This document shows positions 17,700 through 26,138 of a stretch of DNA of 51,061 bases, in pieces. The notes under the pieces are model-generated. The model was not told where the DNA came from and did not search any database. It saw only the letters and a list, made by a program, of their open reading frames with translations. This DNA comes from Bifidobacterium breve. GTDB lineage: Bacteria > Actinomycetota > Actinomycetes > Nanopelagicales > Nanopelagicaceae. Position numbers and translations under genes: made by a program. The stretch is from positions 1 to 51,061 of the forward strand of contig CAMCXX010000006.1 in the NCBI GenBank assembly GCA_945883755.1, in the 5' to 3' direction. The stretch's first letter is position 1; each line of letters starts with the position of its first letter.

Positions 17700-19201
17700 T
17701 GAATAACTTTGAATCACTGCTTAATGGTTTTGCCAGCGCGATAACACCCGTAAATATTGCTTTTGGTTTGCTCGGAACATTGCTCGGAACATTAGTTGGA
17801 GTTCTTCCTGGAATCGGGCCGGCATTGGCGATTGCGCTGCTGCTTCCAATTACCTTTACTGTCTCGCCAGCTTCAGCATTAATTATGTTCGCTGCTATTT
17901 ATTACGGAGCTATGTACGGCGGATCAACTACCTCAATTTTGTTAAATACACCTGGCGAAAGCGGTTCGGTAATGACCGCAGTCGAAGGAAATCAGATGGC
18001 GCGCAGAGGCCGTGCTGGTGCCGCCTTAGCAACTGCAGCGATTGGGTCCTTTATAGCAGGAACGATCGCCACCTTAATTTTGGCGCTCGCAGCACCTTCA
18101 GTTGCTACATTAGCGATTGAAATTGGTTCAGCAGATTATGTAGCTTTAATGTTGCTTGCATTCACAACTGTAGGCTCCCTGCTTGGATCATCGCAATTAC
18201 GAGGTTTTGTAGCATTAACTCTGGGGTTAGTTTTTGGATTAATTGGAGCAGATCTACAAACTGGATTGACACGCTTAACATTTGGAAATGGTTCTGCTTC
18301 AGATGGACTTGAAACCGTCACGGTAATTGTTGCAATTTTTGCTATCGGTGAAGCTCTATACATTGCAAGTAGATTTAAGAACTCTGGTTGGTCAGTAATT
18401 CCAATTCAAGGAAAAGCGCTGATGAGTAAATCGGATTGGCGTAGATCATGGAAGCCGTGGCTAAGAGGCACAGCTATTGGATTCCCACTAGGAGTAATTC
18501 CAGCAGGCGGATCTGAAATTCCAACTTTTATGAGTTATTCGCTCGAGAAAAAACTTTCTAAGAATAAAGATGAATGGGGTAAAGGTGCCATTGAAGGAGT
18601 GGCTGGTCCAGAGGCAGCCAATAACTCTAATGCGGCTGGTGCGTTAGTTCCATTGTTAGCACTTGGTTTACCAACAACCGCAACCGCCGCAGTAATTTTG
18701 GTGGCATTTCAGAGTTATCAAATACAAGCTGGTCCGCTTTTGTTTACAACTAATCCGGAGTTGATTTGGGCATTAATTGCAAGCTTGTTTATCGGAAATA
18801 CACTTCTATTGATTTTGAATCTACCTTTGGTCAGAGTTTGGGTGAAATTACTGAAAATTCCTCGACCATACCTCTTTGCGGGAATTGTTTGCTTTGCTCT
18901 ACTGGGTGCGTACGCCCTAAACGGAAATATCTTTGATTTACAAGTAGCAGTAGTCATCGGAGTAATTGGCTTCTTATTCCGTAGATTTGGCTTACCAATT
19001 ACTCCATTGATTCTGGGTTTAATACTTGGTCCAAATATTGAGTTGCAATTCAGACGAACTTTGCAGATTAGCGCTGGTGATTATGGCGCATTATTTGCGA
19101 CACCATTGACCAAGGTTTTATACCTAACCATGATAATAGTTTTACTTGCTCCAGCTATCTATAGGTTAATAACTAGATCAAAACTACGCGTTAAAAAGTA
19201 A
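17696..19201 (+). CDS. tctA: Tripartite tricarboxylate transporter large membrane subunit (TctA)
   Basis: The main permease of the TTT system: 501 residues and about 11-12 membrane segments. Signature blocks are [18 protein letters not shown] near residue 45, [19 protein letters not shown] near 80, then [12 protein letters not shown]. The repeated half carries [20 protein letters not shown] and [15 protein letters not shown] placed the start at ATG 17696, which overlaps the tctB stop as ATGA; a TTG 15 bases earlier is in frame but unlikely. TTT transporters are driven by ion gradients and take up carboxylates with a high-affinity receptor. Confidence 0.93.
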   Translation: MMNNFESLLNGFASAITPVNIAFGLLGTLLGTLVGVLPGIGPALAIALLLPITFTVSPASALIMFAAIYYGAMYGGSTTSILLNTPGESGSVMTAVEGNQMARRGRAGAALATAAIGSFIAGTIATLILALAAPSVATLAIEIGSADYVALMLLAFTTVGSLLGSSQLRGFVALTLGLVFGLIGADLQTGLTRLTFGNGSASDGLETVTVIVAIFAIGEALYIASRFKNSGWSVIPIQGKALMSKSDWRRSWKPWLRGTAIGFPLGVIPAGGSEIPTFMSYSLEKKLSKNKDEWGKGAIEGVAGPEAANNSNAAGALVPLLALGLPTTATAAVILVAFQSYQIQAGPLLFTTNPELIWALIASLFIGNTLLLILNLPLVRVWVKLLKIPRPYLFAGIVCFALLGAYALNGNIFDLQVAVVIGVIGFLFRRFGLPITPLILGLILGPNIELQFRRTLQISAGDYGALFATPLTKVLYLTMIIVLLAPAIYRLITRSKLRVKK

Positions 19202-19203
19202 AA

Positions 19204-20388
19204 GTGAAGGTCGTAATTCAGCGGTGGGTTTTACTCACTCTTTTTAATTCCGCGTTACTTCAAGCAAGTATTTACGTAATCCGTCCAATGATTACCTACC
19301 GAGGTTTAGAGTTAGAAGCGGATGCCCAAATGATTGGCATTCTGGGTGCGATTTATGCATTGCTTCCAGTTTTGCTAGCTGTACTTTTCGGACGTGCAGT
19401 AGATAAGTATGGGGAGAGAACATTTCTGCTAGTTGGTGGCCTAGGTATTTTGCTATCTGCAGTGTTTTTAAGGAACGCTAACTCAATAACCGAGCTAGCA
19501 ATTTTCACCGCAACAGCTGGTACTGCTCATTTAGCTGTGATGGTTGGCGGTCAAACGATGATGGCTAAGCGGAGTCCGGCAGACCTCTATGACACTTACT
19601 TTGGTTATTACACATTTTCTGCATCATTAGGTCAGATGATTGGTCCTCTACTTGGTGGAGTAGTTGCGGGTTCAGCTGGGGCACTACCAAAATCAACTAG
19701 TAATGCATTTCTTGCCGCCGCACTCTTAGCAGTGATTGGATTAATTCCACTAGTTATCTCTTCTAAGTCAAGTAATTTATTAAATCAGAAAAAAGACGCC
19801 TCTTCAGAGAAGGTAAGAATTAAACCGTTATTACAAAACAAAGGAATTAGCTCTGCGATTTTTACTTCACTAATTATTTCTTCTACTTCCGATATTTTAG
19901 TTGTGTTCCTGCCGTTATTTGGACAGGAGAAGAATTTCACTCCTACAGCAGTTGGCTTATTACTTTCTCTGCGCGCTGCGATGGCGATGCTATCAAGGTT
20001 TTTCCTTGGAAGACTTTCCTCGAGATTTACTGCAAGAAATGTAATGATCATAAGTGGCGCCATTTCGGCAGTAAGTTGTGGCGTAATATTTTTAGGGGAT
20101 ACTTTGTTGGTTTCTGCTCTTATTATTGCAATTGCTGGTTTTGCTTTAGGTATAGGGCAACCATTAACTATGGCTTGGGTTTCTAGAAGTTCGTTACCAG
20201 AGGAGAGAGCTATGGCGATTTCACTTCGATTAACTGGGAATCGTTTAGGACAATTTATACTTCCTTTAGTTGCAGGAGTAACTGCTGGCTCTTTGGGGGT
20301 TGGCTCAGTATTTTTGGTGCTCTCGGGAATGCTGGGAGTTTCCACAGCGGTAAGTGTCAAGAATTTTCAGAGCTCGGATCGGGCATAA
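19204..20388 (+). CDS. MFS transporter
   Basis: A 394-residue major facilitator with 12 predicted membrane segments. The loop 2-3 motif GRAVDKYGERT is the classic MFS signature (GxxxDRxGRR type) and its mirror in the second half is LGRLSSRFTARN. The start is GTG two bases after tctA, so it is probably cotranscribed with the TTT operon. Overall it resembles sugar/drug exporter-like MFS proteins. The cargo is unknown; linkage suggests it handles the same compound as the TTT system or a product of it. Confidence 0.85.
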   Translation: MKVVIQRWVLLTLFNSALLQASIYVIRPMITYRGLELEADAQMIGILGAIYALLPVLLAVLFGRAVDKYGERTFLLVGGLGILLSAVFLRNANSITELAIFTATAGTAHLAVMVGGQTMMAKRSPADLYDTYFGYYTFSASLGQMIGPLLGGVVAGSAGALPKSTSNAFLAAALLAVIGLIPLVISSKSSNLLNQKKDASSEKVRIKPLLQNKGISSAIFTSLIISSTSDILVVFLPLFGQEKNFTPTAVGLLLSLRAAMAMLSRFFLGRLSSRFTARNVMIISGAISAVSCGVIFLGDTLLVSALIIAIAGFALGIGQPLTMAWVSRSSLPEERAMAISLRLTGNRLGQFILPLVAGVTAGSLGVGSVFLVLSGMLGVSTAVSVKNFQSSDRA

Positions 20389-20402
20389 ATCCCCGATATT
20401 TG

Positions 20403-20423
20403 GGGTTATAGGCTGTGTAACCG
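20403..20423. promoter_or_regulatory. Upstream operator-like dyad of clpC (site 1)
   Basis: GGGTTAT-N7-GTAACCG, an imperfect 7-7-7 dyad. Its spacer contains a -10-like TAGGCT (20409-20414 overlaps the arm edge). It has the same arm and spacer lengths as site 2, 36 bases downstream. A protein bound here would cover the upstream -10 box. Confidence 0.5.
20409..20414 (+). promoter_or_regulatory. Putative upstream -10 box of clpC
   Basis: TAGGCT within the 10-base sequence GTTATAGGCT, which recurs exactly 77 bases downstream. It lies inside operator-like site 1, so this promoter could be occluded by a regulator. Confidence 0.35.
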
Positions 20424-20438
20424 CTCTATATCTAGATC

Positions 20439-20459
20439 CGGTTATACACGAAATAACCG
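20439..20459. promoter_or_regulatory. Perfect operator-like dyad of clpC (site 2)
   Basis: CGGTTAT-ACACGAA-ATAACCG, a perfect 7-bp inverted repeat with a seven-base spacer. It matches none of the operators I know for chaperone/protease genes (CIRCE, HAIR/HspR, ClgR). Together with site 1 it forms a tandem pair with 36-base centre spacing, lying between the two TAGGCT boxes. Confidence 0.6.
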
Positions 20460-20485
20460 ATGTGCGTTAAGTCGTACTGAAGTTA

Positions 20486-20491
20486 TAGGCT
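20486..20491 (+). promoter_or_regulatory. Putative proximal -10 box of clpC
   Basis: TAGGCT in a second copy of GTTATAGGCT (20482-20491). It predicts a transcript start near 20498 and a leader of about 29 bases. The same hexamer precedes proC. Confidence 0.45.
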
Positions 20492-20502
20492 AAGTACATA
20501 AG

Positions 20503-20515
20503 TTCCCATAGGGAA
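20503..20515 (+). promoter_or_regulatory. Small hairpin over the clpC Shine-Dalgarno
   Basis: TTCCC-ATA-GGGAA forms a perfect 5-bp stem with a three-base loop. Its 3' arm includes the GGGAAAGG that would bind the ribosome before ATG 20527, so folding could mask the site in a temperature-dependent way. The stem is short and this is an inference. Confidence 0.3.
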
Positions 20516-20526
20516 AGGCAGATTCG

Positions 20527-23025
20527 ATGTTTGAACGGTTTACCGATCGTGCTCGACGTGTTGTTGTGCTTGCACAAGAGGAAGCACGCATGCTCAATCA
20601 CAATTACATCGGTACTGAACACATCCTGCTTGGTTTAATTCATGAGGGCGAGGGTGTTGCTGCAAAGGGTCTTGAATCCCTTGGTATCTCACTAGAAGCG
20701 GTTCGCGCACAGGTTGAAGAGATTATTGGTCAAGGACAACAAGCACCATCTGGACATATTCCATTTACACCACGTGCTAAAAAAGTTCTCGAGCTCTCAC
20801 TTCGCGAGGCTTTGCAATTAGGCCATAACTACATCGGTACTGAACATATTCTTTTAGGTTTAATTCGCGAGGGTGAAGGAGTTGCTGCACAGGTTCTCGT
20901 AAAGCTTGGTGCGGATCTATCTCGCGTTCGCCAACAGGTAATTCAATTACTCTCTGGCTATCAAGGCAAAGAGGCGGTTGCAGCTGGTGGACCAGCTGAA
21001 GGACAAGCTTCTACCTCATTAATCTTGGATCAATTTGGTCGCAATCTAACTCAAGCAGCACGCGAGGGAAGATTAGATCCAGTAATTGGTCGCGAGAAAG
21101 AGATCGAGCGCGTAATGCAGGTGCTCTCTCGTCGTACAAAAAATAACCCAGTATTAATTGGCGAACCAGGTGTTGGAAAGACAGCGGTTGTTGAAGGTTT
21201 AGCACAAGCGATTGTGAAGAATGATGTTCCTGAAACATTAAAGGATAAACAACTTTACTCACTTGATCTTGGTGCACTAGTTGCTGGCTCTCGCTACCGC
21301 GGTGATTTTGAGGAGCGATTGAAGAAGGTATTAAAGGAAATCCGCACGCGTGGGGATATTGTTTTGTTTATCGATGAGATTCACACCTTGGTTGGCGCAG
21401 GAGCGGCTGAAGGTGCAATTGATGCCGCCTCAATTTTAAAGCCGATGCTAGCTCGCGGTGAGTTACAGACAATTGGTGCAACCACACTTGATGAGTATCG
21501 CAAGCATTTAGAAAAAGATGCAGCGCTCGAGCGTCGCTTCCAACCAATTCAGGTTGCTGCGCCGACGGTTGCGCACACTATCGAGATTCTTAAGGGATTA
21601 CGTGATCGCTACGAGTCACACCATAAGGTCTCCATCTCTGATGGCGCATTAGTTTCTGCTGCAACCCTGGCAGATCGTTATGTTTCAGATCGCCAATTGC
21701 CAGATAAGGCGATTGATTTAATTGATGAGGCTGGCTCTCGCTTGCGCATCCGTCGCATGACTGTGCCACCTGAAATTCGCGAGTATGACGAAAAGATCGC
21801 CGATGCTCGTAAAGAGAAAGAGTCTGCAATTGATGGACAGGATTTTGAGAAAGCTGCTTCACTTCGTGACAAAGAGAAATCTTTAATCACTGAAAAATCT
21901 GACAAAGAGAAGAGCTGGAAGGCGGGGGATCTAGATGTTGTCGCCGAGGTTGATGAAGAGTTAATTGCTGAGGTTCTATCAATTGCAACTGGTATTCCAG
22001 TATTTAAATTAACTGAGGCCGAGACCGCTCGTTTACTTCGCATGGAGGATGAGCTTCACAAACGTGTTATTGGACAGGATCAAGCGATCAAGGCTTTATC
22101 TCAAGCAATTCGTCGTACACGTGCTGGCTTAAAAGATCCAAAGCGTCCTGGCGGATCATTTATCTTTGCTGGACCTTCTGGTGTTGGAAAGACAGAACTC
22201 TCTCGCACACTTGCACAATTTTTATTTGGTGATGCTGATGCATTAATTCAATTAGATATGTCTGAGTACTCCGAGAAGCACACCGCATCTCGTTTATTTG
22301 GTGCACCTCCTGGTTATGTTGGTTATGACGAGGGTGGTCAATTAACTGAGAAGGTACGTCGTCGTCCATTCTCTGTTGTTCTATTTGATGAGGTTGAAAA
22401 AGCTCACCCAGATATCTTTAACTCACTACTTCAGGTACTAGAAGATGGTCGCCTAACCGACTCACAAGGTCGCGTTGTAGATTTCAAAAACACCATCATC
22501 ATCATGACTACCAACCTTGGTACTCGCGATATCTCTAAATCACTCTCACTTGGCTTTGCCAATGTCGAGGATGCAATGGGCAATTACGAGCGCATGAAGG
22601 CAAAGGTTGGCGATGAGCTAAAGACTCACTTCCGCCCCGAGTTCTTAAACCGTATTGATGACATCGTTGTCTTCCATCAATTAACTGAGAATGAGATTAT
22701 TCAGATCGTTGATTTGATGATCGCTAACTTAGATGAGCGTCTGCGTGCTAAAGATATGGGAATTGAGTTAACACCTGCGGCAAAGATTCTGCTTGCAAAG
22801 CGTGGTTACGATCCAGTTCTTGGTGCACGTCCACTTCGTCGAACAATTCAACGCGAGCTAGAGGATGCGCTATCTGAGAAGATGTTATTTGGTGATTTAA
22901 AGGCGGGCGAGATTGTTTTGGTAGATGTTTCAGATGACACTGCTGATGCCACCTTTACCTTCAAGGGTGCTGTTAAAGCTACCTTGCCTGATACACCTGG
23001 TGATTTAGCAGAGGCTACTAATTAA
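20527..23025 (+). CDS. clpC: ATP-dependent Clp protease ATP-binding subunit ClpC
   Basis: An 832-residue class I Hsp100 unfoldase that feeds substrates to ClpP. In order: two N-terminal Clp repeats (about residues 1-145, each with [14 protein letters not shown]), AAA-1 with Walker A GEPGVGKT at 212-219, a middle region with a UVR-like segment (about 415-460, [18 protein letters not shown]), and AAA-2 with Walker A GPSGVGKT at 549-556. The C-terminal D2-small domain has [14 protein letters not shown]. Length and layout match actinobacterial ClpC1. It has its own control region with tandem dyads. Its last eight bases overlap the end of convergent radA. Confidence 0.97.
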   Translation: MFERFTDRARRVVVLAQEEARMLNHNYIGTEHILLGLIHEGEGVAAKGLESLGISLEAVRAQVEEIIGQGQQAPSGHIPFTPRAKKVLELSLREALQLGHNYIGTEHILLGLIREGEGVAAQVLVKLGADLSRVRQQVIQLLSGYQGKEAVAAGGPAEGQASTSLILDQFGRNLTQAAREGRLDPVIGREKEIERVMQVLSRRTKNNPVLIGEPGVGKTAVVEGLAQAIVKNDVPETLKDKQLYSLDLGALVAGSRYRGDFEERLKKVLKEIRTRGDIVLFIDEIHTLVGAGAAEGAIDAASILKPMLARGELQTIGATTLDEYRKHLEKDAALERRFQPIQVAAPTVAHTIEILKGLRDRYESHHKVSISDGALVSAATLADRYVSDRQLPDKAIDLIDEAGSRLRIRRMTVPPEIREYDEKIADARKEKESAIDGQDFEKAASLRDKEKSLITEKSDKEKSWKAGDLDVVAEVDEELIAEVLSIATGIPVFKLTEAETARLLRMEDELHKRVIGQDQAIKALSQAIRRTRAGLKDPKRPGGSFIFAGPSGVGKTELSRTLAQFLFGDADALIQLDMSEYSEKHTASRLFGAPPGYVGYDEGGQLTEKVRRRPFSVVLFDEVEKAHPDIFNSLLQVLEDGRLTDSQGRVVDFKNTIIIMTTNLGTRDISKSLSLGFANVEDAMGNYERMKAKVGDELKTHFRPEFLNRIDDIVVFHQLTENEIIQIVDLMIANLDERLRAKDMGIELTPAAKILLAKRGYDPVLGARPLRRTIQRELEDALSEKMLFGDLKAGEIVLVDVSDDTADATFTFKGAVKATLPDTPGDLAEATN

Positions 23026-24388
23026 TCTTTAATTTAGTAATCGCTTGTTCTAACCGAGCCGCTTCTAAAATCTCCATCCCGGCAATCTTTAAATCACTGC
23101 CCATTGGCACAATTGCGCGTTTGAATCCAAGGCGTGCAGCTTCTTGAACTCGTTGCGTAACACCAGTTACCTTGCGAATTTCACCAGCTAAACCAACCTC
23201 ACCAATTGCAACTAGGTCGGCGGGTAATGCCAAACCTTTTGCAGCAGATGCCACAGATAGGGCAACTGCTAGATCTGCTGATGGTTCAGTGATTTTCATA
23301 CCGCCAACAGTTGCAACATATACATCGCGGCCAGAGATCTTTATGCCAGCGCGAAGTTCAAGAACTGCAAGTGTCATTGATGTGCGGGCATTATCTAAAC
23401 CGCTGGTTACCCGACGGGCATTTCCCCAATCGCGGCCATCGGCGTTACCGGCGCTTACAAGTGATTGCACCTCGGCAAGTAATGCGCGGCGTCCTTCAAG
23501 TGCAACAGTTACACATGTACCTGGAACTGGATCGGTATGACGAGAGGTGAATAAACCGGTTGGATCGGGAAGTCCAACAATTCCGGAGTCATTTAAATCA
23601 AAACAACCAACCTCATCAGAGGCACCAAAGCGATTTTTAATTGCACGGATTAAGCGAAGTCTGGAGTGGCGCTCGCCCTCAAAGTTAAGAACAACATCAA
23701 CTAAATGTTCCAGCAGACGTGGACCTGCAATTGATCCATCCTTAGTTACATGGCCAACTAGAACTAAGGTAATTGCCCGCTCCTTTGCGATGCGGATTAA
23801 GGCAGCTGCAATCTCGCGAACTTGGGTAACACCACCTGGTGCGCCATCAACGGTGGAGCTAGAGATTGTTTGAATTGAATCAATAATTAAGAGATCTGGT
23901 TTAACCGCATCGATGTGTGCAATTACTGCGCCAAGATCTGATTCGGCAGCTAGCCATAAGTTTTTATCAATTGCATTTAATCGCTCTGCTCGTAAGCGAA
24001 CTTGAGAGGCGGACTCTTCGCCAGATATATAAAGTGAGAGCATTCCTTGTTTAGCGGTCTCGGCGGCAACTGTTAAAAGTAAGGTGGATTTACCAACACC
24101 TGGTTCACCAGCTAGCAAAATTGCCGCCCCTGGTACTAATCCGCCACCAAGAACTCGATCTAATTCACCGACGCCACTAGTGCGCGCCTTTGCACTTGCT
24201 AGATCAACATCACCAATTGGTTTTGCAGCTGTTGTTACATGACCGGCAACTAATGAAAGTTTTTTAGGTGCTGCCATCTCTTCAACTGTGCCCCATGCTT
24301 GGCACTCACCACAACGACCAACCCATTTAGTTGCGGTCCAACCACACTCGACACAACGGAATGGATCTTTTGCAGGTGCTTTAGCCAT
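23018..24388 (-). CDS. radA: DNA repair protein RadA
   Basis: RecA-like ATPase that drives branch migration during recombination and repair; 456 residues, the usual length. The N-terminal zinc finger has C12, C15, C26 and C29. Walker [10 protein letters not shown] is at 94-102, LLIIDSIQT is Walker B, the RadA-specific KNRFG is at 251-255, and the C-terminal ~180 residues form the Lon-protease-like domain. ATG 24388 is preceded by TAGATT at a six-base distance, so the mRNA is probably leaderless. In mycobacteria radA also lies near clpC. Confidence 0.96.
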   Translation of the reverse strand: MAKAPAKDPFRCVECGWTATKWVGRCGECQAWGTVEEMAAPKKLSLVAGHVTTAAKPIGDVDLASAKARTSGVGELDRVLGGGLVPGAAILLAGEPGVGKSTLLLTVAAETAKQGMLSLYISGEESASQVRLRAERLNAIDKNLWLAAESDLGAVIAHIDAVKPDLLIIDSIQTISSSTVDGAPGGVTQVREIAAALIRIAKERAITLVLVGHVTKDGSIAGPRLLEHLVDVVLNFEGERHSRLRLIRAIKNRFGASDEVGCFDLNDSGIVGLPDPTGLFTSRHTDPVPGTCVTVALEGRRALLAEVQSLVSAGNADGRDWGNARRVTSGLDNARTSMTLAVLELRAGIKISGRDVYVATVGGMKITEPSADLAVALSVASAAKGLALPADLVAIGEVGLAGEIRKVTGVTQRVQEAARLGFKRAIVPMGSDLKIAGMEILEAARLEQAITKLKIN

Positions 24389-24394
24389 GAGGGA

Positions 24395-24400
24395 AATCTA
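24395..24400 (-). promoter_or_regulatory. Putative -10 box of radA (leaderless)
   Basis: On the minus strand TAGATT is followed by six bases (TCCCTC) and then ATG. The spacing predicts transcription starting at the start codon. The preceding minus-strand gene ends only 26 bases upstream, so this promoter would be internal to a possible operon. Confidence 0.45.
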
Positions 24401-24414
24401 ATGCTTATGGCTGA

Positions 24415-25257
24415 CTATCGCTGTTTTTGAACAGCCTTACTGGCTGGGTGGATAACAAATAATGGTAATTCCCGCTTTTTCTGTTGCTTCGCGGTTAATG
24501 CGATGGCCTGCATGCGAGCATCGCAGTGCTTAGCAAGTTCGGCGTAACCCTCATTGCCCATCATTGCAATTAATTCATTTTTGCTTGAGACATAAACTGG
24601 ATCGCGACCAGTGTGTGCTTCAGTGTTACTTGTGCAGTACCAATTGAAATCATTTCCACCTTCGCCCCATGCCAGACGTTCATACTCACCAATCACAGTT
24701 ACTGAAATTTCAGCATCACCCATCTCGCGCTTTTCAAAGGTGCGACGAAGTGGAAGTTGCCAACATACATCTGGTTTTGTTTCTACAAAGTGAATACCCT
24801 CTTTAAGCGCAAGGCCGTGAAGTGCGCAACCAGGACCTGCTGCAAAATCTTTACGGTTTAAAAAGATACAAGAATCTTTTACCTTTCTGGTTTTGCGATC
24901 CTTATCTAAACCAATCTCAGAAATTCTTAACTTGCCACCTTTTTTAGTTGGTCGAGCCTCATCATAAAATTGCCACATATCCTTGGTTAATCGCTTAGCC
25001 GCTTTAAGAGTTCGCGCTTCATCATCTCTATCAGAGTAATAAGCACCATCGGAGCAACAGCCAGCATCGGGCTTTCCCTCATCAATGCCACAGCAGCCAT
25101 TTCCATAAATACATTGCCAGTATGAGGTCAGCCAAGTCAGGTCACATTTATAGATATTTTCTGAATCAGCTGGATCTTCAAACTCCAACCAATCACGGGC
25201 AAAGCCCGGGGCTACTTCATTTTTTGATAATTTAGATTTAATTCCCTTGGTAGCCAT
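24415..25257 (-). CDS. Conserved cysteine-rich protein, function unknown
   Basis: A 280-residue cytosolic protein without signal peptide or membrane segments. It has eleven cysteines: C38, C49, C55/C56, C67/C68, C130, C144, C165, C208 and C245. The dense early set (CDLTWLTSYWQCIYGNGCCG, then CCSDGAYYSD) resembles actinobacterial hypothetical proteins and loosely the YkgJ/DUF3109 metal-chelating style. A zinc or iron-sulfur site is plausible. The Trp-rich segment (WLTSYWQC) and the HGLAL...CWQLPLRR core look like conserved blocks. It probably shares a transcript with radA. I cannot assign a reaction. Confidence 0.75.
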   Translation of the reverse strand: MATKGIKSKLSKNEVAPGFARDWLEFEDPADSENIYKCDLTWLTSYWQCIYGNGCCGIDEGKPDAGCCSDGAYYSDRDDEARTLKAAKRLTKDMWQFYDEARPTKKGGKLRISEIGLDKDRKTRKVKDSCIFLNRKDFAAGPGCALHGLALKEGIHFVETKPDVCWQLPLRRTFEKREMGDAEISVTVIGEYERLAWGEGGNDFNWYCTSNTEAHTGRDPVYVSSKNELIAMMGNEGYAELAKHCDARMQAIALTAKQQKKRELPLFVIHPASKAVQKQR

Positions 25258-25265
25258 AGCCCGTA

Positions 25266-25271
25266 AGGATA
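25266..25271 (-). promoter_or_regulatory. Putative -10 box of the cysteine-rich gene (leaderless)
   Basis: TATCCT on the minus strand lies eight bases before ATG 25257. No Shine-Dalgarno sequence is present between them. The gap is shared with the divergent proC promoter. Confidence 0.4.
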
Positions 25272-25301
25272 AGCCCTCAGGATGGTTTAAGAGTAATTGG
25301 G

Positions 25302-25307
25302 TAGGCT
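25302..25307 (+). promoter_or_regulatory. Putative -10 box of proC (leaderless)
   Basis: TAGGCT is followed by six bases (AGGTAA) and ATG 25314. The identical hexamer appears twice before clpC. Divergent promoters for proC and the cysteine-rich gene share a 56-base gap. Confidence 0.45.
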
Positions 25308-25313
25308 AGGTAA

Positions 25314-26138
25314 ATGGGCATAGATGCAGCTAATAATAAATTCAGTGGCTGTGTTGGCTTTATTGGCGCAGGTGTTATGGGCACAGCCTTAATCAAAAGC
25401 TTTATTAGCATTGGTATTAGCAGCAAACAGATCTGTATCTCAGAGAAAGTGGCTGAAAAATCTAAGCAGTTAAGTAGCAGCTTAGGTGTTAATGAGAAGA
25501 GCATTACCGAGATTGCCAATGAGTGTGATTTGATCTTTCTAGCGGTAAAGCCACAAGATCTGGCAGATTCATTAATTGAGCTATCAAAAACATTGCCAGC
25601 AAAAACACTTTTAATCTCAATTGCAGCGGGTAAGACCACCTCATTTATCGAGCAACAAATTGGAGGAGATAATCCAGTAATTCGAGTAATGCCAAATACA
25701 CCCGCCCAGGTTGGTAAGGGAGTATCGGCAATCTCAGCTGGCAAATTTGCTACTGCAGCTGATTTAGCAATCGCAACCCAACTGCTCTCCGCCAGTGGTT
25801 TAGTAGTTGAAATTGCAGAGTCACAACAAGATGCAGTTACAGCGCTAAGTGGTTCAGGTCCGGCCTACTTCTTTAAGTTTGTAGAAGAGATGATTAAAAG
25901 TGGTGTTGCACTTGGTTTGTCTGAAGAAATTGCAACAAAGCTAGCAGTCGGAACTATTGCTGGTTCAGCGGCGATGTTGCAAGAGAGTGGATTGGATGCA
26001 GCCACTTTGCGCGAAAATGTAACTAGCCCAAATGGAACAACCGCTGCTGCATTAAATGAGTTTGAAAAAGCCGATCTTGCACAAATAATTAACAATGCGA
26101 TGGCTGCTGCGAAAAAAAGGGCCCAGGAGTTAGCTTGA
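25314..26138 (+). CDS. proC: Pyrroline-5-carboxylate reductase
   Basis: Reduces pyrroline-5-carboxylate to proline with NAD(P)H, the last step of proline synthesis. The 274-residue product has the Rossmann loop GFIGAGVMGTALI near the N-terminus, FLAVKPQDL, IRVMPNTPAQVGKGVSAIS and the dimer-domain signature ALSGSGPAYFFKFVEEM. The C-terminal TLRENVTSPNGTTAAAL block completes the ProC pattern. Its stop overlaps the TTG start of the next gene (TTGA), so the two are coupled. Confidence 0.96.
   Translation: MGIDAANNKFSGCVGFIGAGVMGTALIKSFISIGISSKQICISEKVAEKSKQLSSSLGVNEKSITEIANECDLIFLAVKPQDLADSLIELSKTLPAKTLLISIAAGKTTSFIEQQIGGDNPVIRVMPNTPAQVGKGVSAISAGKFATAADLAIATQLLSASGLVVEIAESQQDAVTALSGSGPAYFFKFVEEMIKSGVALGLSEEIATKLAVGTIAGSAAMLQESGLDAATLRENVTSPNGTTAAALNEFEKADLAQIINNAMAAAKKRAQELA

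Noticed and set aside
19785-20360. Minus-strand open frame of 191 codons opposite the MFS gene
   Set aside because: Composition is that of an antisense shadow (Ile/Thr/Pro-rich, no domain); the plus-strand MFS gene explains the region.
20389-20407. CCCC-N7-GGGG hairpin after the MFS gene
   Set aside because: Four base pairs, a mismatch outside them and no T-run; it also overlaps the first clpC dyad.
25277-25744. Minus-strand open frame of 155 codons opposite proC
   Set aside because: It mirrors the proC coding frame, has no family-like features and no plausible start signal.
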